From NCBI RefSeq assembly GCF_023347295.1, contig NZ_CP094469.1:372001-436000 (forward strand): a stretch of DNA of 64,000 bases, read 5' to 3'. The notes under the pieces are model-generated. The model ran no database searches. It saw nothing but the letters and a program-made list of their open reading frames with translations, and was not told the origin of the DNA. How positions within the stretch are numbered: position 1 is the first letter of the stretch; each line of letters opens with the position of its first letter. Origin of the DNA: Faecalibacterium sp. I3-3-33 (GTDB lineage: Bacteria > Bacillota > Clostridia > Oscillospirales > Ruminococcaceae). This document shows positions 43,249 to 51,399 of the stretch, in pieces. Position numbers and translations under genes: made by a program.

Positions 43249-44421
43249 ATGGATTACAATAAAGCAGCTCTGGAAATGCACGAGACCCACAAGGGAAAGG
43301 TGGGCATCGTGAGCAAGGTGGAGGTTGCCACCCGCGATGACCTGTCCACCGCCTACACCCCCGGCGTGGCAGAGCCCTGCCGCAAGATCAAGGAAAACCC
43401 GGAGGATGTGTATAAGTACACCTTCAAGGGCAACATGGTGGCCGTTGTCTCCAACGGCACTGCCGTGCTGGGTCTGGGCGATATCGGCCCGGAAGCTGGT
43501 CTGCCTGTCATGGAGGGCAAGGCCGTGCTGTTCAAGGAGTTCGGCGGCGTGGATGCCTTCCCCATCTGCATCGACGCCCACGACGCTGCCAGCGTCATCG
43601 CCGCCTGCAAGGCTATTGCGCCCACCTTTGGCGGCATCAATCTGGAGGATATCAAGAGCCCGGAGTGCTTTGAGATCGAGGAGACCTTGGAGCGGGAGCT
43701 GGACATTCCCGTGTTCCACGATGACCAGCACGGCACCGCCATCGTGGTCACCGCTGCCCTCATCAACGCCCTGCGGGTGGTGAATAAGAAGATGGAGGAC
43801 GTACACATCGTCCTGAACGGCCCCGGCGCTGCCGGTACCGCCATCATCAAGATGCTGATGACCGCCGGTGCGAAGGACATCGTGGCGGTGGATCAGTTCG
43901 GCACCCTGTACAAGGGCTGCAACAGCGCCGAGGCGCACAAGAACTGGCTGGGCGAGGTGACCAACCCCCGTCAGGTCAAGGGCGGCCTGAAGGAAGCGCT
44001 GGAGGGCGCCGACGTGTTCATCGGCGTGTCCAAGCCCGGCATCCTGACCACCGAGCTGTGCAAGACCATGAACAAGGACGCCATCGTCTTTGCCATGGCC
44101 AACCCCACCCCGGAGATCATGCCGGATGAAGCCAAGGCAGGCGGTGTGCGCGTGATGGCTACCGGCCGCAGCGACTTCCCCAATCAGGTCAACAACGTGC
44201 TGTGCTTCCCCGGCCTGTTCAAGGGCGCGCTCAGCGTCCGCGCCCGGGATATCAACAATGAGATGAAGCTGGCTGCTGCCTACGCCATTGCAGACCTCAT
44301 CACCGATGCCGACCGCAGCGAGGAGAACATCATCCCCGGCGCGTTCGACCCCCGCGTGGCCGAGGCTGTGGCAAATGCCGTGGCAAAGGCTGCCCGCGAG
44401 ACCGGCGTGGCACGGTTGTAA
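43249..44421 (+). CDS. NAD(P)-dependent malic enzyme
   Basis: A 390-residue short-type malic enzyme: STAYTPGVAEPC (catalytic Tyr), NGTAVLGLGDIGPEAGLPVMEGK (Lys), FHDDQHGTAIV, and the nucleotide fold VLNGPGAAGTAII. It oxidatively decarboxylates malate to pyruvate. The reading frame opens at 43027, but ATG 43249 has TTGGAGG and begins the conserved sequence. The two fumarase subunits follow directly, so the unit interconverts fumarate, malate and pyruvate. Confidence 0.93.
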   Translation: MDYNKAALEMHETHKGKVGIVSKVEVATRDDLSTAYTPGVAEPCRKIKENPEDVYKYTFKGNMVAVVSNGTAVLGLGDIGPEAGLPVMEGKAVLFKEFGGVDAFPICIDAHDAASVIAACKAIAPTFGGINLEDIKSPECFEIEETLERELDIPVFHDDQHGTAIVVTAALINALRVVNKKMEDVHIVLNGPGAAGTAIIKMLMTAGAKDIVAVDQFGTLYKGCNSAEAHKNWLGEVTNPRQVKGGLKEALEGADVFIGVSKPGILTTELCKTMNKDAIVFAMANPTPEIMPDEAKAGGVRVMATGRSDFPNQVNNVLCFPGLFKGALSVRARDINNEMKLAAAYAIADLITDADRSEENIIPGAFDPRVAEAVANAVAKAARETGVARL

Positions 44422-44436
44422 GCGGAGGACACAGGC

Positions 44437-45276
44437 ATGAGAACGATCTCCGCACAGAGCATTACAGATACGGTGGCGCAGCTCTGCATCAAGGCCAACA
44501 CCCAGCTGCCGCAGGACGTGCAGGCCGCGCTGGAAAAGGCACGGGAAGAAGAGCCGTGGCCGCTGGCAAAGAACACATTAGACCTGCTGTGGTCGAACCT
44601 TGGCGCTGCAAAGGAAAAAGACCTGCCCATCTGTCAGGACACCGGCATGGCCTGTGTGTTCGTAGAGCTGGGCACGGATGTGCACATTGACGGCAGCTTT
44701 GAAGCCGCCATCCACGAGGGCGTGCGCCGGGGCTATACGGACGGCTATCTGCGCAAAAGCATCGTGGCCGACCCGCTGCGCCGGGGCAACACCGGCGATA
44801 ACACCCCGGCGGCCATCACGGTGCATCTGGTGGACGGCGAGGGCTGCCGCATCACGGTGGCACCCAAGGGCTTTGGCAGCGAGAACATGAGCCGCATCCA
44901 GATGCTCAAGCCCGCCGACGGCGTGGAGGGCTTTAAAAAGTTCGTGGTGGATACCGTAAAGCTGGCGGGCTCCAACCCCTGCCCGCCCATTGTGCTGGGC
45001 ATCGGTGTGGGCGGCAGCTTTGACAAGGTGGCGTATCTTGCCAAAAAGGCGCTGCTGCGCCCGCTGGACATCCCCAACCCCGACCCATACTACGCCCAGC
45101 TGGAGCAGGAACTGCTTACCGCCATCAATGCACTGGGCATCGGTCCGCAGGGCTTTGGCGGCAAGACTACCTGCCTTGGCCTTGCCATTGAGCAGATGCC
45201 CACCCATGTGGCGGGTCTGCCGGTGGCTGTGAACGTTTCCTGTCATGTGACCCGCCGCGCCAGTGCGGAGCTGTAA
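44437..45276 (+). CDS. Fumarate hydratase class I, alpha subunit
   Basis: A 279-residue protein of the Fe-S hydro-lyase alpha family (FumA N-terminal/TtdA type). CQDTGMACVFVELG and NPCPPIVLGIGVGGSFDK carry conserved cluster Cys residues, and GFGSENMSRIQML is typical. With the beta subunit it forms an oxygen-sensitive [4Fe-4S] fumarase; L(+)-tartrate dehydratase is the alternative. It starts 15 bases after malic enzyme. Confidence 0.92.
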   Translation: MRTISAQSITDTVAQLCIKANTQLPQDVQAALEKAREEEPWPLAKNTLDLLWSNLGAAKEKDLPICQDTGMACVFVELGTDVHIDGSFEAAIHEGVRRGYTDGYLRKSIVADPLRRGNTGDNTPAAITVHLVDGEGCRITVAPKGFGSENMSRIQMLKPADGVEGFKKFVVDTVKLAGSNPCPPIVLGIGVGGSFDKVAYLAKKALLRPLDIPNPDPYYAQLEQELLTAINALGIGPQGFGGKTTCLGLAIEQMPTHVAGLPVAVNVSCHVTRRASAEL

Positions 45277-45289
45277 GGAGGGGAGAAGA

Positions 45290-45844
45290 ATGGAATACAG
45301 ACTGACGACCCCCTGCACCGCGCAGGAGCTGGCCCCGCTGAAAGCGGGAGATACCGTGCTGCTTTCCGGTGTGGTGTACACCGCCCGGGATCAGGCACAC
45401 AAGCGGATGATGGAAGCACTGGACAAGGGCGAGACCCTGCCTTTTGATCTGGAAGGCAGCGCCATTTATTATGTAGGCCCCACCCCGGAGCGCCCGGGCG
45501 AGGTCATCGGCTCGGCAGGGCCTACCACCAGCGGACGCATGGACGCCATGAGCCCCCGGCTGCTGGATCTTGGCAACAAGATCATGATCGGCAAGGGCAA
45601 GCGGGACGCAGCCGTCAAGGCGGCTGTGGTGCGCAACGGCGCGGTGTATCTGGCTGCGCTGGGCGGTGCCGGTGCACTGATGGCCAAAAGCGTGCAGACG
45701 CTGGAAGTGATCGCATGGCCGGACTTGGGCTGTGAGGCGGTGCGCCGCCTGACCGTGCAGGATATGCCCCTGACCGTTGTGCTGGACGCACACGGCGGCG
45801 ATCTGTACGAGGCAGGCCCTGCGGCCTATCTGGCTACGCTGTAA
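45290..45844 (+). CDS. Fumarate hydratase class I, beta subunit
   Basis: A 184-residue protein of the Fe-S hydro-lyase beta family (FumA C-terminal/TtdB type): VLLSGVVYTARDQAHKRM, YVGPTPERPGEVIGSAGPTTS and a GKGKRD motif. It completes the fumarase heterodimer. ATG 45290 with GGAGGGGAG is chosen; an earlier in-frame start at 45263 overlaps the alpha subunit and has no site. Confidence 0.92.
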   Translation: MEYRLTTPCTAQELAPLKAGDTVLLSGVVYTARDQAHKRMMEALDKGETLPFDLEGSAIYYVGPTPERPGEVIGSAGPTTSGRMDAMSPRLLDLGNKIMIGKGKRDAAVKAAVVRNGAVYLAALGGAGALMAKSVQTLEVIAWPDLGCEAVRRLTVQDMPLTVVLDAHGGDLYEAGPAAYLATL

Positions 45845-45910
45845 ATTGCACCCTTTGCACAAAACAGGGGCAGTGCAAAAACGGCAAAACAGCAGTTCTG
45901 TGCAGAAAAA

Positions 45911-45929
45911 TATGGTTAGTTTAACCAAA
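45911..45929 (+). promoter_or_regulatory. DtxR-family operator-like box
   Basis: TATGGTTAGTTTAACCAAA has the palindromic half-sites GGTTA/TAACC and matches the DtxR/IdeR iron-box pattern (TTAGGTTAGSCTAACCTAA) at most positions. It lies 15 bases upstream of the -35 of the DtxR-family gene, so autoregulation is likely. Confidence 0.6.
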
Positions 45930-45944
45930 CTTGCTGCGAATTAC

Positions 45945-45973
45945 TTGCATCAACCGCAAAAGTGTGATATCCT
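45945..45973 (+). promoter_or_regulatory. Promoter of the DtxR-family gene
   Basis: TTGCAT (45945-45950), 17 bases, TATCCT (45968-45973). Confidence 0.6.
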
Positions 45974-46050
45974 TTAACATACGACAGAGGGTACAAATAC
46001 TCTGTCGGAAAAATCCCCCAGAGGGAATAAGGCAGGAGGCCGGACAAACC

Positions 46051-46440
46051 ATGCAGATCCACCAGTCCGCAGAAGATTATCTTGAAACGATCCTGATGCT
46101 GAGCCAGCGTATGGGCAAAGTGCGCTCCATTGATGTTGTCAATGAGTTGGGCTTTACCAAAGCCAGCGTGAGCATCGCCATGAAAAAGCTGCGGGAGAAC
46201 GGCTATATCGCGGTGGACGGCGAAGGCAACCTGACCCTGCTGGAGCCCGGGCTGGAGATCGCTCAGCGCATTTACAGCCGCCACCAGCTGCTGACCCACT
46301 TCTTTGTGCAGCTGGGCGTGGACGAGCAGACCGCCGCCGAGGACGCCTGCAAGGCAGAGCACATCCTCAGCGAGCAGACGCTGGAAAAGATCCGCGAAAG
46401 CGCCCTGCGCAACGATGCCACCCATCCGCAGGCAAAGTAA
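46051..46440 (+). CDS. DtxR-family metal-dependent transcriptional regulator
   Basis: A 129-residue repressor with the typical start HQSAEDYLETILML, a winged helix (VRSIDVVNELGFTKASVSIAMKKLRENGYI) and a short helical dimerisation domain with the metal-binding residues EAC-like DACKAEHILSE. It is MntR-sized, without the SH3 domain of DtxR. It should sense manganese or iron. ATG 46051 follows CAGGAGG; the longer frame from 45931 runs through the promoter. Confidence 0.88.
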   Translation: MQIHQSAEDYLETILMLSQRMGKVRSIDVVNELGFTKASVSIAMKKLRENGYIAVDGEGNLTLLEPGLEIAQRIYSRHQLLTHFFVQLGVDEQTAAEDACKAEHILSEQTLEKIRESALRNDATHPQAK

Positions 46441-46450
46441 TATGATTTCA

Positions 46451-46492
46451 AAAGATGCCGGAACGCCGAAAGACGTTCCGGTGTCTTTTTTT
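46451..46492 (+). terminator. Intrinsic terminator after the DtxR-family gene
   Basis: GATGCCGGAACG (46454-46465) pairs with CGTTCCGGTGTC (46474-46485), with A/T extension and a T7 tail. Confidence 0.85.
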
Positions 46493-46514
46493 GTATGAAT
46501 TTTTTCGGTTTGCG

Positions 46515-46543
46515 TTGCATATTTGTTATGGATTTGGTACAAT
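46515..46543 (+). promoter_or_regulatory. Promoter of the diguanylate cyclase gene
   Basis: TTGCAT, 17 bases, TACAAT. Confidence 0.7.
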
Positions 46544-46549
46544 GGGTCT

Positions 46550-46629
46550 GTGCGAAAAAGGAACGTTGGTAGAACGGAAAGGGTCGGGACGGCGCAAAGC
46601 CGCCCTAGGGTAAAGGAGAGCGTTGCGGC
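46550..46629 (+). promoter_or_regulatory. Structured leader of the diguanylate cyclase gene
   Basis: GGG-A-CGGC-GCAAA-GCCG-CCC (46586-46605) forms a compact hairpin, preceded by CGTT/AACG. The string GGGACGGCGCAAAGCC recalls part of the c-di-GMP-I riboswitch consensus, but the rest of that fold was not found. An AAAGGAG site follows. Confidence 0.35.
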
Positions 46630-47808
46630 ATGGATGCGATTGCCCATACTCAGGTCAGTGGGTTCTGTCTGGTCACGCTGGCGGTCTTGCTGCGGGCGCA
46701 GCAGAAAATGCGGGATAAAAGCCTGCCCGGGCGGTTGTTTACGGCGCTGCTGTGGTTTGCCGGGGCGCTGACGATCGTAGATTATAGCAGTGCGCTGGCG
46801 CAGCTGGGCGCGTGGGAGGAGCTGGGCATCCCCTTGACCTACCGGCTGAACGCCGGGGGCAGTATTTTGTTTTATCTGCTGGCGGCGTGTTGCTGCTTGC
46901 TGGTGTTTTTGTATGTGGAGGCAGAGCTGGGGCGTACATGGATGGAGGACGGCCGCAGGCTGGCACTCAGCGCCGCACCGGTGACACTGCTTTTGCTGGT
47001 GCTGCTGACGGCGCGGGACGAAAACGGCTTTTGCTATCTGGACGCAGAGGGGCTGCGGGGCAGCACCCTGTTCTGGGGGGCGAAGCTGGTGGGGCTTGCC
47101 TATCTGGCAGCAGCCTTTCTCCGCTGCAGCTGGACGCTGAGCCACTGGAAGCAGGAAACACCCAAAGAGGAACTGAAAACCCTGCTGCTGCTCGCGCTTG
47201 CGCCGGCGGCAGGCTTTTTGCTGCAAGGCTGGCTGCCTGGGCGCGGGCTGCTGTGCTGCGGCATTACGCTGGGGCTGGTGTGCGTGTATGTGCTGGTGCT
47301 GCAGACCAAGTTCACGGTGGATACCCTGACCGGCGTCAGCAACCGCATCGTGGCACTGCGCTATCTGGAAAGTGAGCTGCCCTACTACCGCCGTCATCCC
47401 AACCGCTCGCTGCATTTCCTCATGATGGACATGGATCACTTCAAGCACATCAACGATGAATACGGCCACTTGGAGGGGGATGCCGCGCTGGTGCTGCTGG
47501 CGGGCATTTTGAAAAAGGTGTGCGCCAACTATAACGGTGTGCTGGCGCGCTACGGCGGCGATGAATTCTGCATTGCCTGCGGCTGCAACAGCGTGGAGGT
47601 GCGCACCCTGATCGCCTCCATCCAGCGAGAGCTAGACGCCGCCAACGCCGCCTCCGGCAAGCCCTATCAGATCGAGATCAGCATCGGCTGCGCCCGCCTT
47701 GAGCCGGACATCGCCACCGTGCACGACCTGATCGATAAGGCCGATCAGGAGATGTACCACCTCAAGACCCGCAAGCGCGGCACAGCCCCCGCAGAAAAAC
47801 AGGGCTGA
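46630..47808 (+). CDS. Membrane-bound diguanylate cyclase (GGDEF)
   Basis: A 392-residue protein with about seven hydrophobic helices in the first 220 residues and a C-terminal GGDEF domain (~235-385): DTLTGVSNRI, MDMDHFKHINDEYGH and the active site RYGGDEF are intact. It should make cyclic di-GMP. The RxxD inhibitory site five residues before GGDEF is missing, so product inhibition there is unlikely. The N-terminal part resembles a 7TM sensor of unknown ligand. Confidence 0.9.
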   Translation: MDAIAHTQVSGFCLVTLAVLLRAQQKMRDKSLPGRLFTALLWFAGALTIVDYSSALAQLGAWEELGIPLTYRLNAGGSILFYLLAACCCLLVFLYVEAELGRTWMEDGRRLALSAAPVTLLLLVLLTARDENGFCYLDAEGLRGSTLFWGAKLVGLAYLAAAFLRCSWTLSHWKQETPKEELKTLLLLALAPAAGFLLQGWLPGRGLLCCGITLGLVCVYVLVLQTKFTVDTLTGVSNRIVALRYLESELPYYRRHPNRSLHFLMMDMDHFKHINDEYGHLEGDAALVLLAGILKKVCANYNGVLARYGGDEFCIACGCNSVEVRTLIASIQRELDAANAASGKPYQIEISIGCARLEPDIATVHDLIDKADQEMYHLKTRKRGTAPAEKQG

Positions 47809-47833
47809 ACGGTTGTGACCTTACTATAACACG

Positions 47834-47972
47834 ATAAATGCCGTTTGCCTTTACGGCTTTTCCCGTGAAAAATGCAATACCGGAGCGTCCGCAGACGCTC
47901 CGGTATTGCTCTATATAAAAATAATTTTTCCGCTGATGATGCGCAGAGCAACGCGGAGCGCATTCCAAATCG
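47834..47972 (+). repeat. Type B repeat, forward copy
   Basis: Hairpin 1: GCAATACCGGAGCGT (47874-47888) with complement 47895-47909, loop CCGCAG. Core: CCGCT 47930-47934, ATGCGC 47939-47944, GCGG 47953-47956, GCGCAT 47958-47963. Hairpin 0 is reduced to AAATGCCGT...ACGGC. Confidence 0.9.
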
Positions 47973-48013
47973 TCCCGCTCGGCGTTTTCTAAACGTTTTT
48001 TACCCTTCTGCCC

Positions 48014-48042
48014 TTGCATCCCGGGATGGAACGCGGTATTCT
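48014..48042 (+). promoter_or_regulatory. Promoter of the SNF2 helicase gene
   Basis: TTGCAT (48014-48019), 17 bases, TATTCT (48037-48042). Confidence 0.6.
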
Positions 48043-48087
48043 TATAGAATAGACTGGAACCGCGACAGCACAGGGGAGGGAGACCAC

Positions 48088-51000
48088 ATGGACGCACAGG
48101 AGATCCGCGCATTGCTGGGCAAAAGCATCTTTGAGCGGGCGCAGAAGTACCGCAAGCGCATCCTGCAAAGCAGCTGCACCACCAACGAGGACGGGGTGCG
48201 GCACCTGACAGCACTGGTGCAGGGCAGCGGGCCGGACTGCTATTATACGCAGGTCTGGCTGCGGGAAAACGGCAGCTTTGTCAGCGCCTCCTGCGACTGC
48301 CCCTATAACCAGAACGGCGATGGCACCTACTGTAAGCACATTGGTGCGCTGCTGCTGCAGGACGCGGAAAAGAACCCGCCTGCCCCGGAAAAAAAGCCGG
48401 AGAGCATCCCCGGGGTGCAGCGGGGCGTGGCGGGCTTGAGCACCGAACCCCGCAAGGACAGTTACAGCGCCGGGCTGGATATGCTGTTCGGCCGCAAGTG
48501 GCGGGGAGAAGAGCCGGAGACCGACTATGATGCCCAGCTGTTGCTGAAGCGCTACCAGCGGGAGGATGCGCAGCCCCAGCCCCAGAACGCCGCCCAGCGC
48601 ACCGGCTTTGCTCTGCTGGAACCGGAGCTTACGCCGCACAATGGCCGTATCTGGCTGCGGCTGCGGGTCTCGGACGGCATCGGCGGGCGGCAGTATCTGA
48701 TAAAAAGTATCCCGCAGCTTTTGCAGGCGATCGAGCAGGGCGAAAGCGTCAGCTACGGGAAATCGCTGGCGTTTGTGCACCGGTGGGACGCTTTTGCCCC
48801 GGACGCACAGCAGCTGCTGCGGCTGCTGCGCCGTCAGGTGAGCGCCCGGCAGGCGTTTGAAGCCGAGGGCACGGTGCGCTCCGCTTGGGAGAAAGGCCCG
48901 GCGGGCGGTCTGCCGCTGACCGGCGAGGGGCTGGATGCCCTTGTGGAGCTTTACGCCGCCGAGGGCGTCGTGGGCGGCTACACCCTTAAAGAGGGACTGC
49001 CGGTCATCAGCCTGAAGGTGGAGCGCCGCAAAGGCGGCGTGCAGCTAAGCTGTACCCCGGCGCTCAGCGGGGTGCAGGGGCTGGACTATGCCTATCTGCT
49101 GGGCGAAACCACCCTCTGGCGGATGCAGCGGGAGGAGTGCCGCCGGGTGCTGCCGGTGCTGGAGACCTTTGGCGGGCGCAGTTTGTTCTTTACCAGCGCG
49201 GATGCCGCCGCTTTTTGCAGCTATGTGCTGCCGGAGCTGGGCAACCGGGTCAACATCGTGGACCCCGACCGGCTGCTGCTGAACCAGATCCCGCTGGAAC
49301 CGGTGGTGCAGTTTTATCTGGATGCCGACCGGGGGCTTACCGTCACGGCGTACCCGGTCTTTCTCTACGGCGAGGACAGGGTAGCCCCCGGCGAGCCGGT
49401 GCCGCCGGATCTTTTGCGGGACGCCCGCACCGAGAACCGGGCAAAGCGGCTGCTGGAAACCTATCTGGAACCCGAGACCGGCAAGCCGGGGCATTACAGC
49501 ATTTCCGGGGAGGAGGCGCTTTTCCAGCTGCTGGAAGAGGGCATCCCCGCCCTGCTGGCCATGGGCGAGGTGTACCAGACCGATGCCTTCCGCAACTTAC
49601 AGGCCGCCCCGCCTAAAATTTCGGTAGGGGTGTCGGTGCACGGCAGCGTGCTGGATTTGGAAGTGGACACCGGCGCGTTCCCGGTGGAGGAGCTGCGGGA
49701 GCTTTTGCAGTCTCTGCACCAGAAAAAACGCTACCACCGCCTGCGGGACGGCAGTCTGCTGCGGCTGGACGACAGTCTGGAAGGACTGGACGAGCTGAAC
49801 GACACGCTGGAACTTTCCGGTGCAAAGCTGAAGGACGGCCACGCCGCCCTGCCGCTCTACCGCGCCCCCACGCTGGACTGGGCGCTTTCGGGGCAGAACG
49901 GCCTGCGGTTCGACCGGGATGACGCTTTCCGGCGCATCAGCCGCAGCTTCCACGCCGTGCGGGACAGCGAGTATACCCCGCCGCTCTCCCTGCAAAAGAC
50001 CCTGCGCAAATACCAGCGGGACGGCTACCGCTGGCTGCGTACACTGGACGGCTACGGCATGGGCGGCATTCTGGCCGATGATATGGGTCTGGGCAAGACG
50101 GTGCAGGTGCTCAGCTACCTGCTGGCCATGAAGGAGGGCGGGCAGCACCTGCCCAGCCTCATCGTCTGCCCGGCGTCGCTGGTGCTGAACTGGCAGGAGG
50201 AATGCCAGAAGTTCACCCCGCAGCTGCAAAGCGTTGCCATGGACGGCGATGCCGCCCACCGCGCCGCGCTGGTCGATGGGTGGGCGCAGGCGGATCTCGT
50301 CATCACCAGCTACGATCTGCTGCGCCGGGACGAAAAACTGTATGCCGGGCAAAGCTTCTACGCCTGCATTCTGGACGAAGCGCAGGCCATCAAAAACCAC
50401 ACCACCCAGAAATACAAGGCGGTGTGCCGGGTGAACAGCCGGGTGCGCTTTGCCCTGACCGGCACCCCGGTGGAAAACCGCTTGGGCGAGCTGTGGAGCA
50501 TCTTCTCCTTTTTGATGCCCGGGTATCTGCCCCCCTACAAGACCTTCTGCGCCCGGTTTGAAAAGCCCATCGTGCAGGACGAGGATGCTAACGCCGTGCG
50601 GCGGCTGAACCAGTTCACCGGGCCCTTCATCCTGCGGCGCATGAAGTCGGAGGTGCTGCGGGAGCTGCCGCCCAAAACCGAGAATCTGCGCCGCGTCGAG
50701 CTGGAAGCGGAACAGCGCAAGCTGTATCTGGCAGCGGTGGTGGACGCCCGCGAAAAGCTGCGGGCGGCAAAGCCGGAGGACAAGATGACTGTGTTTGCCG
50801 TGCTGATGCGGCTGCGGGAGATCTGCTGCGACCCGCGCCTTGTGGCGGACAACTGGACCGGCAGCAGCGCCAAGCTGGAAGCCTGTCTGGAACTTGTCAC
50901 CGAGGCAGTGGCGGGCGGGCACCGCATTCTGCTGTTCAGCCAGTTCACCTCTATGCTGGAGCTGCTGGCAAAGCGGCTGGACGAAGCCGGGGTGAGCCAC

Positions 51001-51384
51001 TTCACCCTGCAAGGTTCCACCCCGAAGCCGGTGCGCGCCGAGCAGGTGCGCCGGTTCAATCAGGGTGAGGCGGACGTCTTTCTCATCTCGCTGCGGGCGG
51101 GCGGTACGGGCCTCAACCTGACCGCCGCCGATATCGTCATCCACTACGACCCGTGGTGGAACCTTGCCGCGCAGAATCAGGCCACCGACCGCGCCTACCG
51201 CATCGGTCAGCGCAACCCGGTGCAGGTGTACCGGCTGATCGCGCAGGACACCATTGAGGAAAAGATCGTGGAGCTGCAGCAGGCCAAGCAGTCGCTGGCC
51301 GACACCGTTACCGGCGGGGCAGACGGCGCGATCCTGTCCATGAACCCCGAACAGCTGCTGCAGCTGCTGGGAGAAGAAGCATAA
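48088..51384 (+). CDS. SWIM zinc-finger SNF2-type helicase/ATPase
   Basis: A 1098-residue protein. A SWIM zinc finger lies near the N terminus (Cys69-x-Cys71 ... Cys82-x-His84), followed by a long SNF2-associated region and a SWI2/SNF2 ATPase in the C-terminal half: motif I DDMGLGKT, motif II DEAQ, motif III LTGTPVEN, and motif VI ATDRAYRIGQ. Such proteins translocate on dsDNA; the bacterial role may be transcription recycling, like RapA, or defence. It is not part of a recognisable defence island. ATG 48088 follows GGGGAGGGAG; the earlier frame comes from the repeat. Confidence 0.9.
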   Translation: MDAQEIRALLGKSIFERAQKYRKRILQSSCTTNEDGVRHLTALVQGSGPDCYYTQVWLRENGSFVSASCDCPYNQNGDGTYCKHIGALLLQDAEKNPPAPEKKPESIPGVQRGVAGLSTEPRKDSYSAGLDMLFGRKWRGEEPETDYDAQLLLKRYQREDAQPQPQNAAQRTGFALLEPELTPHNGRIWLRLRVSDGIGGRQYLIKSIPQLLQAIEQGESVSYGKSLAFVHRWDAFAPDAQQLLRLLRRQVSARQAFEAEGTVRSAWEKGPAGGLPLTGEGLDALVELYAAEGVVGGYTLKEGLPVISLKVERRKGGVQLSCTPALSGVQGLDYAYLLGETTLWRMQREECRRVLPVLETFGGRSLFFTSADAAAFCSYVLPELGNRVNIVDPDRLLLNQIPLEPVVQFYLDADRGLTVTAYPVFLYGEDRVAPGEPVPPDLLRDARTENRAKRLLETYLEPETGKPGHYSISGEEALFQLLEEGIPALLAMGEVYQTDAFRNLQAAPPKISVGVSVHGSVLDLEVDTGAFPVEELRELLQSLHQKKRYHRLRDGSLLRLDDSLEGLDELNDTLELSGAKLKDGHAALPLYRAPTLDWALSGQNGLRFDRDDAFRRISRSFHAVRDSEYTPPLSLQKTLRKYQRDGYRWLRTLDGYGMGGILADDMGLGKTVQVLSYLLAMKEGGQHLPSLIVCPASLVLNWQEECQKFTPQLQSVAMDGDAAHRAALVDGWAQADLVITSYDLLRRDEKLYAGQSFYACILDEAQAIKNHTTQKYKAVCRVNSRVRFALTGTPVENRLGELWSIFSFLMPGYLPPYKTFCARFEKPIVQDEDANAVRRLNQFTGPFILRRMKSEVLRELPPKTENLRRVELEAEQRKLYLAAVVDAREKLRAAKPEDKMTVFAVLMRLREICCDPRLVADNWTGSSAKLEACLELVTEAVAGGHRILLFSQFTSMLELLAKRLDEAGVSHFTLQGSTPKPVRAEQVRRFNQGEADVFLISLRAGGTGLNLTAADIVIHYDPWWNLAAQNQATDRAYRIGQRNPVQVYRLIAQDTIEEKIVELQQAKQSLADTVTGGADGAILSMNPEQLLQLLGEEA

Positions 51385-51399
51385 AGGAGTGTATCCATC

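Noticed and set aside
47872..48087. N-terminal extension of the SNF2 protein
   Set aside because: This part of the frame lies in the type B repeat and before the promoter at 48014.
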